Source: Mesostigma viride (Eukaryota > Streptophyta > Mesostigmatophyceae > Mesostigmatales > Mesostigmataceae). From it: a stretch of DNA of 60,000 nucleotides. The notes under the pieces are model-generated. The model ran no database searches. It was not told the origin of the DNA and worked only from the letters and a program-made list of their open reading frames with translations. The stretch lies in contig RPFO01000102.1 in NCBI GenBank assembly GCA_009746045.1, positions 754,322 through 814,321 on the forward strand, given 5' to 3'. The translations under genes were made by a program, and so were the position numbers. Shown piece after piece: positions 9,671-20,010 of the stretch. The number at the start of each line of letters is the position of its first letter. Position 1 is the first letter of the stretch.

Positions 9671-11353
9671 ATGCCTCCTTTCACCTCTCGCGAGGTCACG
9701 GAGGCGGTCCAGCGCCTGCGTTATGACGCAGCTCCACCGGCTCTGACGAGATTCCTGCCGCAGTTGTAAAACTTGCAGCCGAAATTGAGGACACAGGTGT
9801 TATGCTGCTCTTCCGGGACATCTGCAACCGCCTTCTGCTGTCGTCGCAACCACCTCCAGCGGCCTGGCAACACAGTTTTCGCACGATGCTGTACAAGAAC
9901 AAGGGGTCGCCTGCCGACCCCGGCAACTACAGAGGGGTATGCATTCAAAGTGCCCCCCTCAAGCTTCTTATGCGGCTCATCCTGAACCGCCTGCGCACGG
10001 CCCTGGACGGTCACCTCAGCGAGACTCAGCACGGCTTCCGTTCAGGTCGCAACACAGTACAGGCGCTCTTCGCTACTCGCCGCCTGGTGGAGGAACTGCA
10101 ACGCCTTCAGCCTGGTGAGTCCCCTTTGCACCTTGTGCTGGCGGACTTCATCAAAGCCTTCGATTCGGTGTTCTGGCCTGCGCTTTGGGACATCCACGAG
10201 TTGTTCCGGATCCCCCGCCCCCTGATTGCTGTCATCCGCAACCTGTATGAAGGGTCCACCACTTCGGTGCGCACTTCTTATGGGACCACGCCCCCATGCC
10301 CTTTACAGAAGGGTGTGTGGCAGGGCTGCGTGCTGTCGCCCTACCTGTTCATTATTGTTGTCGAATACGTAATGATTCAGGCGCGCAAGCGATTTGCCCG
10401 CATCGTGGGCAGGGAACCAGGAGTGCAGCTAGGTTGCTAACAAATTCTGGCATGGCGGTGCGGACACGGAGATTCGGCTGGCAGACATCATCTACGCAGA
10501 CGACACCACCCTCTTCGAGGACACTGAGCACGTGCAGACATGGCTTGACTGCCTGGCTCTCGAGGCCCGTGCAGTGGGGCTTGAGGTCAGCAAGAAGACA
10601 GAGGCCCTGGCGGTTGGGCTCACCAACTCACCGCCGCCCCTCTATCTCCTAGACGGCTCTCGAGTCCTGTATCGGGACCGCGTTAAGCTGCTAGGCAGCC
10701 TGCTCCCCAGCTGCGAGGTCGATGTGGACCATCGTATCTCCCTCGCCTGGCACGCTTTACGCCAGTACCGGGCCCTGTGGCGCAAGCCCCTGGGCAAGAT
10801 CGAGAAACAGGACCTGTTCAAGGTCCTCGTCCTTCCTGTTCTCACGTATGGGGCCGAGACGTGGACCCTCACCGCCGACCTGGCCCGCAAGATGGACGGC
10901 GCGGTCACCAGCATGCTGCGTTCCATTTTCAGAGTAGGATATGCTGCTCATGTCCGCAATGAGGACCTGTACCAGGGCATGCCCTATATCACCAGCACCA
11001 TTAAGCAGCGACGCCTGCAGCTAGTAGGGCACCTAGCTCGCACCAACCAGGTAGACACCTCACGTGGCCCCCCCGCAGGACTGCGACCAGCCCAGCCTGG
11101 CCGGCACCTCCTGACGTGGGCTGGGCCCAGTGATGTTAGACGCCGCATGCAAGGCCCGCACCTTCAAAGAACAGCTAGTAGAGGACATGGGGGGCCTAGG
11201 CCTCTCTGTGATTTGGAAGAAGATGATGGACAAGGCCAAGTGGGCCCAGGTCATAGAGGACAACGAGCCCCCCCCAGTGGGGAAGCGCCCGCGTGTGCAA
11301 TCCCGTGGGAGGCACGCCAGATAGCTCCCCTAGGGCAGCGTGCGGCTGCCTAG
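9670..11353 (+). pseudogene. Second LINE reverse transcriptase and C-terminal region
   Basis: Begins with REVTEAVQRLR, a region typical just before RT. Motif blocks: GNYRGV at about 9930; HGFRSGRNT at about 10030; motif A ADFIKAFDSV at about 10143-10172; motif B GVWQGCVLSP at about 10312-10340; motif C YADDTTLFED at about 10493-10522. Downstream VLPVLTYGAETW (about 10830-10865) and a conserved Arg/Trp-rich tail are characteristic of RTE/CR1-related LINEs. Frame changes occur near 9735 and near 10440. The stop falls around 11351. Confidence 0.82.
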
Positions 11354-11440
11354 ATAGATGTTGTAGTTAGAATGCTGTTAGATAGATGTAGTATGTAGCC
11401 GATGTAGATAGATTAGACCGGTAGGACTGTTTGCACCCAT

Positions 11441-11515
11441 CCATCCATCCATCCATCGGGGTTAATGCTCCGTGACTCCCCAACGGGAGCACGAGTCTAA
11501 TTAATTAATTAATGT
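11441..11515 (+). repeat. Microsatellite 3' tail of second LINE
   Basis: Four to five ATCC repeats at 11442-11458, then a short spacer and TAAT repeats at about 11500-11513. These are the probable 3' terminus of the LINE. Confidence 0.65.
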
Positions 11516-11705
11516 ACGTCCGCCCAGGTCGTAATGGGAGGAGCATCGCCGGCCAGGCCAGCAGAGGCTGGCTTGGCGGCAATGTCCTTCACCGCCTGGG
11601 CGGTGAGGCCCGCGGTGTTCTGCAGGACCTCGATAGCGATGGCATCATCCTTAAGACGCTGGTCAATGTCGCGGAGCGGGGCGGTGATGGAGTCGGTGGA
11701 GGCGG
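11516..11705 (-). pseudogene. Coding-like fragment of unknown origin, antisense to flanks
   Basis: On the minus strand this is open for about 60 codons with balanced protein-like composition, including RDIDQRLKDDAIAIEVLQNT, and no ATG. It reads like part of a helical ORF1 or coat-type protein and ends at the TAAT tail of the second LINE. It may be a fragment of another element into which the LINE inserted. No family recognised. Confidence 0.3.
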
Positions 11706-12235
11706 GGGGGGGGTGGTGGAGGTGAGGAGGGTGGCGGTGGCGGTGGGGATGGTGGGAAATGGACTGTTAAAGGTAGATTTATGTGTACAGGGCCCTATGC
11801 TGTAGAGTTTCTTATTAACTGCCCCAGTATGGTAGCTTTTACTTCCCCACGCCGCAAAACATATCGCCTTTAGGGCCCTCCTCCCCATGTCCCTTTCCTC
11901 AGGTCCTGGACTACCACCTGAAAGCTTTCAATAGCACGTTCCTTAGTTTATTGACAGCTGTGAAACAGTATGCATTGGATTCCCCCCCCCCCCCCACACA
12001 CACACCTTACACACCCCAAAGATCCTGAAGTACCACCCCAGGTCAACATAGCAAAACTGGTATCCTAAATCTATTGGTAATGTTTAAATAGGAATATGAA
12101 CGGCTGTGAAGTACCACCCTTTTTTTTGGCCCCCCCCCCCCCCCCCCCCCCAGATTAATACGTTATCTGGTAGTAAACAATACTTTTGTAATGGTTATGT
12201 GTTGGCTTCTGCCCCCCCCCCTCGCCCCCCTTCAG
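11706..12235 (+). other. Intron with poly-C tracts and decayed copies of the exon start
   Basis: Non-coding. It contains C runs of about 14 (near 11985) and over 20 (12131-12152). Sequence resembling the start of the next exon (ATCCTGGAGTACCACC) recurs in degraded form near 11902, 12021 and 12108, each associated with a pyrimidine-rich stretch. Otherwise I see no gene. Confidence 0.55.
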
Positions 12236-12451
12236 ATCCTGGAGTACCACCCGAAGGTGCTCAAGGACTACGAGGCCGGCCTGGACAACCAGCGCCGGCG
12301 GTACAACTACCCGTCCGCGGTCGACCAGTTCAAGCGCCAGTTCCAGTACATGGAGGAGAAGACGTCGCATCGCGGTTCGGGCGGCATGCCCACCAACCAG
12401 CGCGGTGCTCGCTCGCCGCTCGACCGGTCACACAACGTACTCGCTGCCACG
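12236..12451 (+). CDS. MAP kinase C-terminal exon (penultimate)
   Basis: A phase-0 exon of 72 codons between a pyrimidine-rich acceptor (TTCAG, 12231-12235) and a GTAGGT donor (12452). The translation contains ILEYHP, then YPSAVDQFKRQF and an acidic EE, the C-terminal tail seen just after the kinase domain in plant and green-algal MAP kinases (TDY type). MAP kinases phosphorylate Ser/Thr-Pro sites in stress and development cascades. The catalytic domain is not in the window; it must lie upstream, beyond the LINE cluster, if the gene is intact. The assignment rests on this conserved tail motif, recognised from memory. Confidence 0.72.
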
Positions 12452-13256
12452 GTAGGTCTTTGGGACAGATGTAGATGGGAGTGCTGTGACCGTGGTAGGC
12501 TCGAAATAGATGTAGATGGGGGTGCTTGAATGGTAGGCTTGAAGCCTAGCATGCTTCCATATAGTACTGATGCATGGCTTGGGGTAGAGCATGCTTCCAT
12601 ATAGTACTGATGCATGGCATGGGGTAGAGCATCCTTCCATCTAGTACTGATGCATGGCATGGGGTAGAGCATGCTTCCATCTAGTACTGATGCATGGCTT
12701 GGGGTAGAGCATGCTTCCATCTAGTACTGATGTATGGCTTGGGGTAGAGCATGCTTCCATCTAGTACTGATGCATGGCTTGGGGTAGAGCATGCTTCCAT
12801 CTAGTACTGATGTATGGCTTGGGGTAGAGCATGCTTCCATCTAGTACTGATGCATGGCATGGGGTAGAGCATGCTTCCATCTAGTACTGATGCATGGCTT
12901 GCTTTAGAGTGATACTGCTGCTCTCTTGCTCTGTACACGTTTGTTGCCGCCGCCGTGGGCTTGCCCTGACAAACGCGTTGCCTGTTCGTGTTCTTGCCGC
13001 GGTAGGTTTGAGGTAGATTTTGCCAACTTTTCATCATGACCAACCACCACCATAATGGCTATCCACCCAACCAAACCAAACCCCCAAACCCAAACCCCCA
13101 CCCCAACCCCCAAACCCATCCCCCAATCCCAAACCCAAACCCAATCCCCACTCCCACTCCCGCCCTGGGGAGTTCACCAACTAAATAGCTGTCCCCGTAC
13201 TTTTGTTACTGCCACCCCTATGACCATCCCATTCCCTCCCCCCTCCCTCCAGCGAG
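12452..13256 (+). other. MAP kinase last intron
   Basis: About 800 bp from donor GTAGGT to a CCTCCAG-type acceptor. It holds a 40-bp minisatellite (12549-12901), a second donor-like GCGGTAGGT at about 13000 and a CCCAAAC-rich stretch (13060-13165). Short open frames in it are repeat translations, not genes. Confidence 0.6.
12549..12901. repeat. 40-bp minisatellite, about nine copies
   Basis: ATGCTTCCAT recurs every 40 bp at 12551, 12591, 12631 (as ATCC), 12671, 12711, 12751, 12791, 12831 and 12871. Units differ by one or two bases (CTAG or ATAG, GCATGGCTT or GCATGGCAT). It lies wholly in the intron. Confidence 0.92.
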
Positions 13257-13409
13257 CGCACCAAAGACATGGTTATCAAGGAGCAGTCGCGGTCGCCCCC
13301 GCAGGCGCGCAGCCCCAACTCAGAGGAGGAGGAGGGCGATGGCAACGCGCACACATCTGTGTCGCCCAACATGGCCGGCGTGGGCCTCTCCGACAACAAG
13401 CGCATGTAG
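13257..13409 (+). CDS. MAP kinase last exon
   Basis: The frame RTKDMVIKEQSRSPPQ to a TAG at 13407-13409 gives about 51 residues with Ser-Pro and Glu-rich composition, a plausible disordered tail. Two acceptors are possible: AG at 13251-13252, which would put phase 0 in a poor frame, or AG at 13255-13256, which keeps this frame. I prefer the second on coding character. A small missed exon in the intron is the alternative. Confidence 0.55.
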   Translation, partial: RTKDMVIKEQSRSPPQARSPNSEEEEGDGNAHTSVSPNMAGVGLSDNKRM

Positions 13410-14646
13410 GCGCCACGTGGCGCGCATAAAGGCGCTCGTGGTGGTAGTGCCAGGCGGCGCACGTGCGCGGTGCCGGGGCTTTTGGGGGAGAAGAAATTCG
13501 GCCATGACAATGCAGGAGGGAATTGGATTGGTCTCGTGTTGCCGGGGCCATGCAACGGCTTTGCAGAGCAGGGTCATGTGTGACCACTACAATACGCTTC
13601 CGCGGACACCTTTTTTCAGCGGGGAAAGTGCCCCCGGGCTTCCGGTGCAAATTCAGCAAGCGCTGCGGAACTTAGATACTAAAATTTCTTTTTTGGTTCG
13701 TAACTAACAGCTAATCATTTTGCTCCCGGATCGAATTGTGATCTGGTCACTGAACACGAAAATTTCAGCGGAACGCACGATCCACAAACGCAACTAGGGA
13801 AAATTTTCAGTGACGAAAATGTAGTACCGTGTAACCAATCAAAATGTAGTAGGACCTCGCAGAAGTCACGTTCGGAATTTTTTCCCGCAAGATTCTCCCG
13901 CAAGATTCCCCCGCATGATTCCCCCCGCTAGGTTCAGGATCCAGTCGATGCTCGCCAAATGGCGCAAAACGAACCAACAATTGTTGAATCAACGGTGCGA
14001 ATCCTCGGTACAGCTCGGGTAACATTCCCACTCATTTCGCGTCTCCTATGAACCGTATTGTAGTGACAGACGGGCGAGGTCCCCGAGCACATGTTGCGGT
14101 GCATGGATGTGGGTCACCGAGTGCGATGGCCCCGCGACAAGCACCCAGGAGGGATGGTTGCGCCCTTTGAAATGTCCGGTCTACAACAGGAGGGGGCGAA
14201 AGGGTGGCGGCATCTCAGAGGAGCTCCACCACACCAGGGCCTTGCGGCGCCCTTGTGGGCAATGTCTTGTGCCCCTGTGTCCTTATATCCCTCGATACGC
14301 ATTGATGCCTCGATGCTGCGCCCCATGGCACTGCGCGGCGCCGTCTGGGTGCGAGGAGCCTGTCCTGTTGCCGCGTTGGCGGAGCTAGAGTGAGCGTCCA
14401 GTGCCACTGGTGGTGGGGATGGTTGCTCTTTTCACGGGTCCTTGGCGGTCGAAGGGACCCTGGCCCGGCCGATTACAATTCGTTCAAGTGGCCCGCCGGA
14501 GCAGCTGTACAATTTTTCCCAGTGAGCGCTCTGCCAAGTGTACTTGTGGGCAAATTTTTAGGTGCTCCGTCACTTCGAGGTACTAAAAATTAGGCTACGG
14601 TACGAATTCAGCGAATTTCAGTGAATTTTCAGTCGACGAACCAAAG
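13410..14646. other. 3' untranslated and intergenic sequence
   Basis: Probably the MAP kinase 3' UTR at first; a TGTAA at about 13830 could be its polyadenylation signal. 14107-14388 (+) is an open frame with a Cys-rich stretch (CGQC, PLCP) that vaguely resembles the C-terminal zinc finger of piggyBac-like transposases, too weak to call. The rest is non-coding with short Rs such as repeated CCCGCAAGATT near 13890. Confidence 0.35.
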
Positions 14647-14830
14647 GAAGTGACGCCAACTACCAAAAAGTTTCCGTTACGATTTTTCAGCCCAACACTC
14701 GCACAAAATGAAGTGACGGCAACTACCAAAATGTTTCCGTTACGAATTTTCACTCCCACACGTTTGCACAAGAGGAAGTGACGGCAACTACCAAAACGTT
14801 TCCGTTACGAATTTTCAGTCCCACACTTCG
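14647..14830. repeat. About 62-bp tandem repeat, three copies
   Basis: Units beginning GAAGTGACG and containing CAACTACCAAAA and TTTCCGTTACGA start near 14647, 14710 and 14775, diverged by several bases with length 62-65 bp. Confidence 0.8.
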
Positions 14831-14979
14831 CGCAAATTTTAGTAGGGCTGCACGCAAGCTACCTTTCAAAATTTTGCGCTAGTATGGAACGCATTTCATT
14901 CGTCTGGAGGAACGCCGCCCGCCAACTACCCCCGTTCAGAAAGTTCCGCCGAAATTTACTTGAGATTTGGAAATCTGAA
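14831..14979. repeat. Host satellite unit, left of Copia-C
   Basis: The sequence from AAATTTTAGTAGGGC to TTGGAAATCTGAA recurs at about 42737-42892. Copia-C inserted between two adjacent units of this repeat (about 160 bp). Confidence 0.82.
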
Positions 14980-15673
14980 AGTTAACGTTCCTAACAAACG
15001 CAATGTGAAGGATATGGTTGCAATGCAGCAATGTGTGAATATGGTTGGAAACGGAGCTTTGTTAAATTGGATAATGTTACAGCGCTCACACACTTGAGGC
15101 TTGTACACGCGCTTGCCAAGTCAAGGCACAACACGTGAGGCGGGCTCGCAAGAGATGCCCATTTGGCACTGGCCTATTGTTTATATACTTGTGCACTGTG
15201 CTTGCTAGTCCTGAGCAGCCTAGGAGGCCTGCTCAGTAATAACACCCCGGTACAGTATTCACTACCTGTACAGCGCCCAGCTCCTATACAGTAGGTCTGC
15301 CATACAGGCACAGTGACCACAGAGCACAGTCCACAGTGACTATTGCATCTGCACCTAGAAGTCCAGGACTAAGCCTGCGGTACCAACAGACCACAGGTTA
15401 AGGTTCCTATTTCCTGCGTACGACGTATTAATCCAATACCGTCGTAGGTACAGCACCTAATTCCTGTCAGCCCAGGAATTACTGTCGACCCCATATGTCG
15501 TCGGCAAATATTCACGTCCGACTTAGAAGAACAGCCGGCTCGCGCTCGCGCGCGACCGGGAAGTCGGAACGCCATAACTTTCTTGATACTTGTCGGAATG
15601 AACTCGTTCCGGTGCCGCTGGAATCGCAGAGATATGCCGAATCAGGATCACGCCAATGCGCTTGGCGTTAACT
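14980..15673 (-). repeat. Copia-C 3' LTR
   Basis: 694 bp, with ends AGTTAACG and CGTTAACT instead of TG/CA. It matches 42022-42726 along its length; differences include two places where the other LTR has TATGTA for TA. The minus-strand PPT is at about 15674-15692. Confidence 0.92.
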
Positions 15674-16420
15674 CCAATCCTTTCTTTTCTTGAGCTGTAG
15701 CAGCTCACACAAGTCTACATACAAACACACACAATGGGTACTGGATATCCTCCCCGACTACAAGTCACAACCCGCTGGGCATGACAGTCAGCTTGGATTC
15801 CTTATTATATGTACATAGCACCCATACTGGCTCAGGAGCACAAACAAATTACAATGAGTCCCTATCCCTTCACGGGAGGCTCGTTGTGTTACCCATGTAC
15901 AAGAGGTTGGCCAACTGTGGCAGCCCATAGGTGTTCAGCTAAGAACTTGAGAAGTATGTACAACCTTCAGGACCTTAGGCGAAACCCCACAGATCACCCA
16001 CAACAGCTCATCAGAAAACATTGCTGACCCCCAGACGGGAGTCGGCGCCGGTCTGCTGCCCCTTATCGAACCAGACACAACATCTACGCGAAGCACATGC
16101 AAAACACAAGCTCCCATACTCGTTCCAACCGTGGAAAATCAGGGGACCTGTCGCCACCTCACCAGCATGGTGGATGGGTCAGCCAGTCCGTGAAACTCCG
16201 CCTTAAGACGGCACCAGGGAATCGAACCCCGCCCACAAACCACAGATCTGGGGAAACCTCAGACTGAGATGAAAACCCCAGATAGACATCTCTCCATCAG
16301 AGACAATGTCAGACATTCCCACACCAGAGACATGTCTCACCCCTCAAGGTGTGCTCAGGATTATGTACAATCAAGCTCCCAGCCTGATATCCAGAGACTT
16401 AAGCACCCAGCTCTCAGCTT
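15674..16420 (-). other. Copia-C 3' untranslated region
   Basis: Between the pol stop and 3' LTR. No ORF. It contains a tRNA T-arm-like sequence (16212-16233, minus strand GCGGGGTTCGATTCCCTGGT) that is also present downstream of pol in Copia-A1 and A2. Confidence 0.6.
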
Positions 16421-19400
16421 TTAGACAGATAGACCGACTTGACAGTCAGCATTCATGAGCTTCCTCAGTACATTGTACTGGGCTGGGGCCTTGTGTGGCA
16501 GCTTTGTCAATGCATCAGCAGGGTTCTCCTCGCCAGGGATATGCTTCAAGTCAACCAAACTGGCCAACTCCTTCAGCAACAAATAATCCAGGTCCCGGCT
16601 CTGGCCAGCTGCTTGTGAACAAACTGGACCATACCCATGCTGTCTGTTAGCAACAACGTCTCCATCTGCAAGGTCCAAGGGGTAACTGAAGCCAGCTCCA
16701 GCATTAACTCCTTTATGTACAGGCTGGACTGGATCCCCTCGCATATGGCCCTGCATTCTGCCACATCTGAACTGATACAGACCCTCTTCTGCAGTCTGCT
16801 GTACCAGCTGAACAAACTTGCCCTGCTCTGATAAAAAGCAAACAGAGCAGCAGATCTCCCCCTGACCTTGGTAACCTGGCGAGCATCCATGGAACTGTCA
16901 ACAAAGATCTCCAAGGTGATAGGCTGGGCAAAGTCAATCCCAGACAAAATCAGATCAGGGGTACTCTCCACCAACCGGGCTATGACTCGAGGCTTCTCAT
17001 CCTCAAGCACCTCATCAGGCATTCTGCTATGGACCATCAAAGACGGACCACAGATGCTGGCAAACCAGGCCCACATGCCTCTCAACTCAGGTCCTGCAGC
17101 CTGGGTGATCTTCTCTGGCAAGGCCTTCACAATGGTCTGTTTATAATCTCCTCCAGCCTGAAGCCTGATACTCCACTCCCCGTCCCTCCTGAACAGGGTA
17201 GCCTGCATTCCACAGAACACTACAGGCTTGTTGGGCTCCTGCCACAGCTCCTTGCCCAGTGAAAACTTGCCACTGATGACAGGAATAAACTTCTTCAGCC
17301 AGGTCGTGGGGGCTAGCAAATGCAGATCATCTCCATGCAAACTAGCATACACTGGCAGACCCTCCCATTGGGCCAGCAGCAAACAGGGATCAACTGAAGA
17401 CACTCTCAAGCCACACTCACTGATCAGAGCTTCCTGCAGCGTGAGTCTCCAGATGATTGGGCTCGACCTGAGTCCTTCCAGGCCCTTCAGAATAACCAGG
17501 AATTGTTGATGCAGCTCCAGCTTCCAGATGGCAGGCACCTCAACACAGTAAGGCTCATCCTGCTTCCACACCCTCCTGGCCACTTCTGGATCAGATTTTA
17601 AAAATGCCCTCTTGAAGTCCAGCAGCACTGATGACATAGCTGCTCCCCTGTTCAGCAACCCCACGTAGAGACATAGCAAAATTCTCCATGTGTCGTGTAG
17701 CATCCCTGGCGTGTATAGCTCCTCTCCTGGCAGACTCCCCGTGCCGTGATACTCATTCAGGACAGGCCTGACATGGGGCACTGATACCTCATCCACAACC
17801 TTCCTCTTCAGCACAAATCTCAAAGCAAGCTTCCTTGATGCTGGGGGACGTCTGTCTGTTGGTGCAGCACACTCAAACTGCAACCACTCCTCCAATGCCT
17901 TGGAGAAGGCGAGCTTCCAAGCCTCAAACAAAGTAGGCGAGCTCATCTCTTGGACCAGCTGGTCATATGTCAAAGGAGAGTGTGCAGCAAGGCTCCTGTG
18001 AGTTATGCCAATACTGCTGGGGTGCAACACAGCTGGAATCACCAAACTGGCCGCTGGGGGCACCTCCCCTTCATCCCATTTTACACCCTTGACCGGCTTG
18101 GCCCTGCACCTGACTGGAAATGTTGTCCTGAAATTTTCTAGGGGAATCATCCCCCAGCCATCTCTTCTCAGAGCTGTAGCTCTGATAGAAATCCCAGGAT
18201 TGCCCAGAAAATTCTGACCCAAAATCACAGGGCCATCATAGTCCTCTAGGACAAGGAAGGTCACATCCACACCCATGACAGGGGCAGTAACCTCTCCCAA
18301 CACCCTTAGATGCGTCCTACCACTGAAATCAGACACCCAGGGGCAACTTGGTTCTCCGACCAGCAGTTCTCCTGTATGCTGAGGTCCCATGACAGAAACC
18401 TGTGCATTGGTATCTATCTCCATGGCAGCTACCTCAGGTTCATCCAACTGGACAAGCTTGGACACCTTAGGCTCCTTCTTGGCTCTTTGCAAAGCCTGTA
18501 CAATATCTGATAGACGCACACCCCTAGGCCTGGTGTCGGGCCGTTCCGGAGGTGCAGCCTGTCCGCCTGCTTGCCCAACCACCGTATGTGAAGGTACCCC
18601 AGGGGCCGGGCCAGGGTCACCCTGAGGGCTCGATACAGCTGTAGCACCCTGATCAGGAAGCTCCACGTCACCCCCGCCTTGTACACCAGCGGGCACCTGG
18701 AAGAGGTCTCCTTGATTACCTCCCCGGGGACGGATCTTTGACCAGGACAGACGGTGCACTGCTTGGGAGCCATCAATGGCCACCCAGCACTTATGGCCAG
18801 CGGCTTCTACTCGGGTCACCACCCCATCATGCCAGCTGCCACGTTTCCCTGGAAAGCTTGGTTCCTTCCACACAACAACCTGTTGTCCAACGTTAGGTTC
18901 TAGGACACTCCAGCCCTTGTCTTTCTGCCTCAGCTTGAGGAACTTGGCCTCTAGCTTCTCCTTCCATGCCTGCTCAGCATCAGCTGGCAGCATCCTGGTA
19001 TGCAGCATAAGAGGATTGATGGCAATGTCACCAAAGAACATGGGAGTCCTCAGGTTCAGCCTGTCCTCCACAGAACGTAGCCATGCAGATGTCACAATGG
19101 CAGATGACGTCCTTGGAATCCTCTCCACCAGCAGCACAGTCTTGATCTCTTGGATGGCTCTCTCCACCACCCCTTGCTGGCCGTGGCTCTCCCTGGGTGT
19201 AATCAGCAACTCTGGAAACTCTGGCAGGTTCTCACAGCACTCAAACTGAATGTCACACTGCAACAACTCCAACCCAGGGTACCTGCTCCTTGTCAACTTC
19301 AGAGCAGCAATCAATGTAGGCTTCTCCATGTCAGGCAGGATCTCTAGGGTCTTGTACTTGGTATATCTGTCCACTGCCACCAGCAGCTTCAAACCCCTGA

Positions 19401-20010
19401 TTCTCTGAATATCTACCTGCACATGGCCTGGCTGCAAAATAGGAGTCCTGGCATGAGACTGCTTGGGCTTTCTAGCAACTAGCCTGCACTTGCAAGCTTG
19501 AGCAACCTGTTGGCAGATGGAGTACAACTCACTTCCTCCCAGCCGTCTAGCAACTTGCAAAGACTGAGCTGCATGGCCAAACATGGTATGCAACCTTGAG
19601 GCAATGTCATACAAGAGAGAAAACCTTTTATTGTCATTATTAGCACTCAAGGTATGTACAGATCCCTTATGTACAGGAGGCACCAGGGTCGTGCCTGTCA
19701 GACTGTCTCCAGCCCTATCCTCATCCTGACCATCCTGTGCCAGTCCTGCACGGTCAGAATGCTTCTGAGATCCACCTGGGTCCACATCACCAGGTCCTAC
19801 CTCAGGCTCAGCACCGCCATGGCGGGCACGTTGGCGAGTAACCACTGCAGCTACAGCTGGCATACTCTCTGTGGTAACCAAGCTTGCCCCATCGTGTCCA
19901 ATAGGCTCTTTCACTAGAGCATGGGGCTGCCCCTCACTGCTGTCACTAGCAGCTTCATTACACACCCCTGGGGGCACCCTCCAGGGTTCAGGGATGTGTG
20001 CAGGCTCAAG
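16421..20010 (-). pseudogene. pol: Copia-C pol polyprotein (integrase, protease, RT, RNase H)
   Basis: Open from the gag UGA for over 1,140 codons, then a 1-nt indel near 16600 moves the last 55 codons to another frame. N-terminal low-complexity region; integrase with CKC zinc residues at about 19490, Asp in VDIQR at about 19417, Asp in CDIQF at about 19245 and Glu in GVVERA at about 19160 (29 residues between the last two); integrase C-terminal region with GKRGSW. Then a retropepsin-like domain (IDTNAQVSVMG at about 18410, ILGQNFL at about 18210). RT follows with LDFKRAFLKSD at about 17610 and HGDD at about 17325, then RNase H (VDSSMD, SSDVAECRA, TDSMG, NPADALTK). Nothing upstream of the integrase resembles a protease. 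Confidence 0.9.

Larger units (their letters stand above)
8346..11515 (+). mobile_element. Second LINE (APE endonuclease and RT type)
   Basis: Starts inside an APE-type endonuclease domain directly at the target site of the first LINE family, continues through an RT and ends in ATCC repeats (11442-11458) and TAAT repeats (about 11500-11515). Microsatellite 3' tails are typical of RTE/CR1-like elements. The first part of the endonuclease is missing. It may lie left of the window, split off by the nested insertions, or the element may be 5'-truncated. It is frameshifted at least four times. Confidence 0.82.

Noticed and set aside
12549-12901. Minus-strand open frames through the minisatellite
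   Set aside because: They translate the 40-bp repeat and have no coding features.
13060-13165. Interstitial telomere tract
   Set aside because: CCCAAAC/CCCCAAA variants are irregular and lack the T of CCCTAAA or CCCTAAAA; it is more likely pyrimidine-rich intron sequence.
14107-14388. piggyBac transposase C-terminal zinc finger
   Set aside because: The Cys spacing is only loosely similar and no DDD core precedes it.
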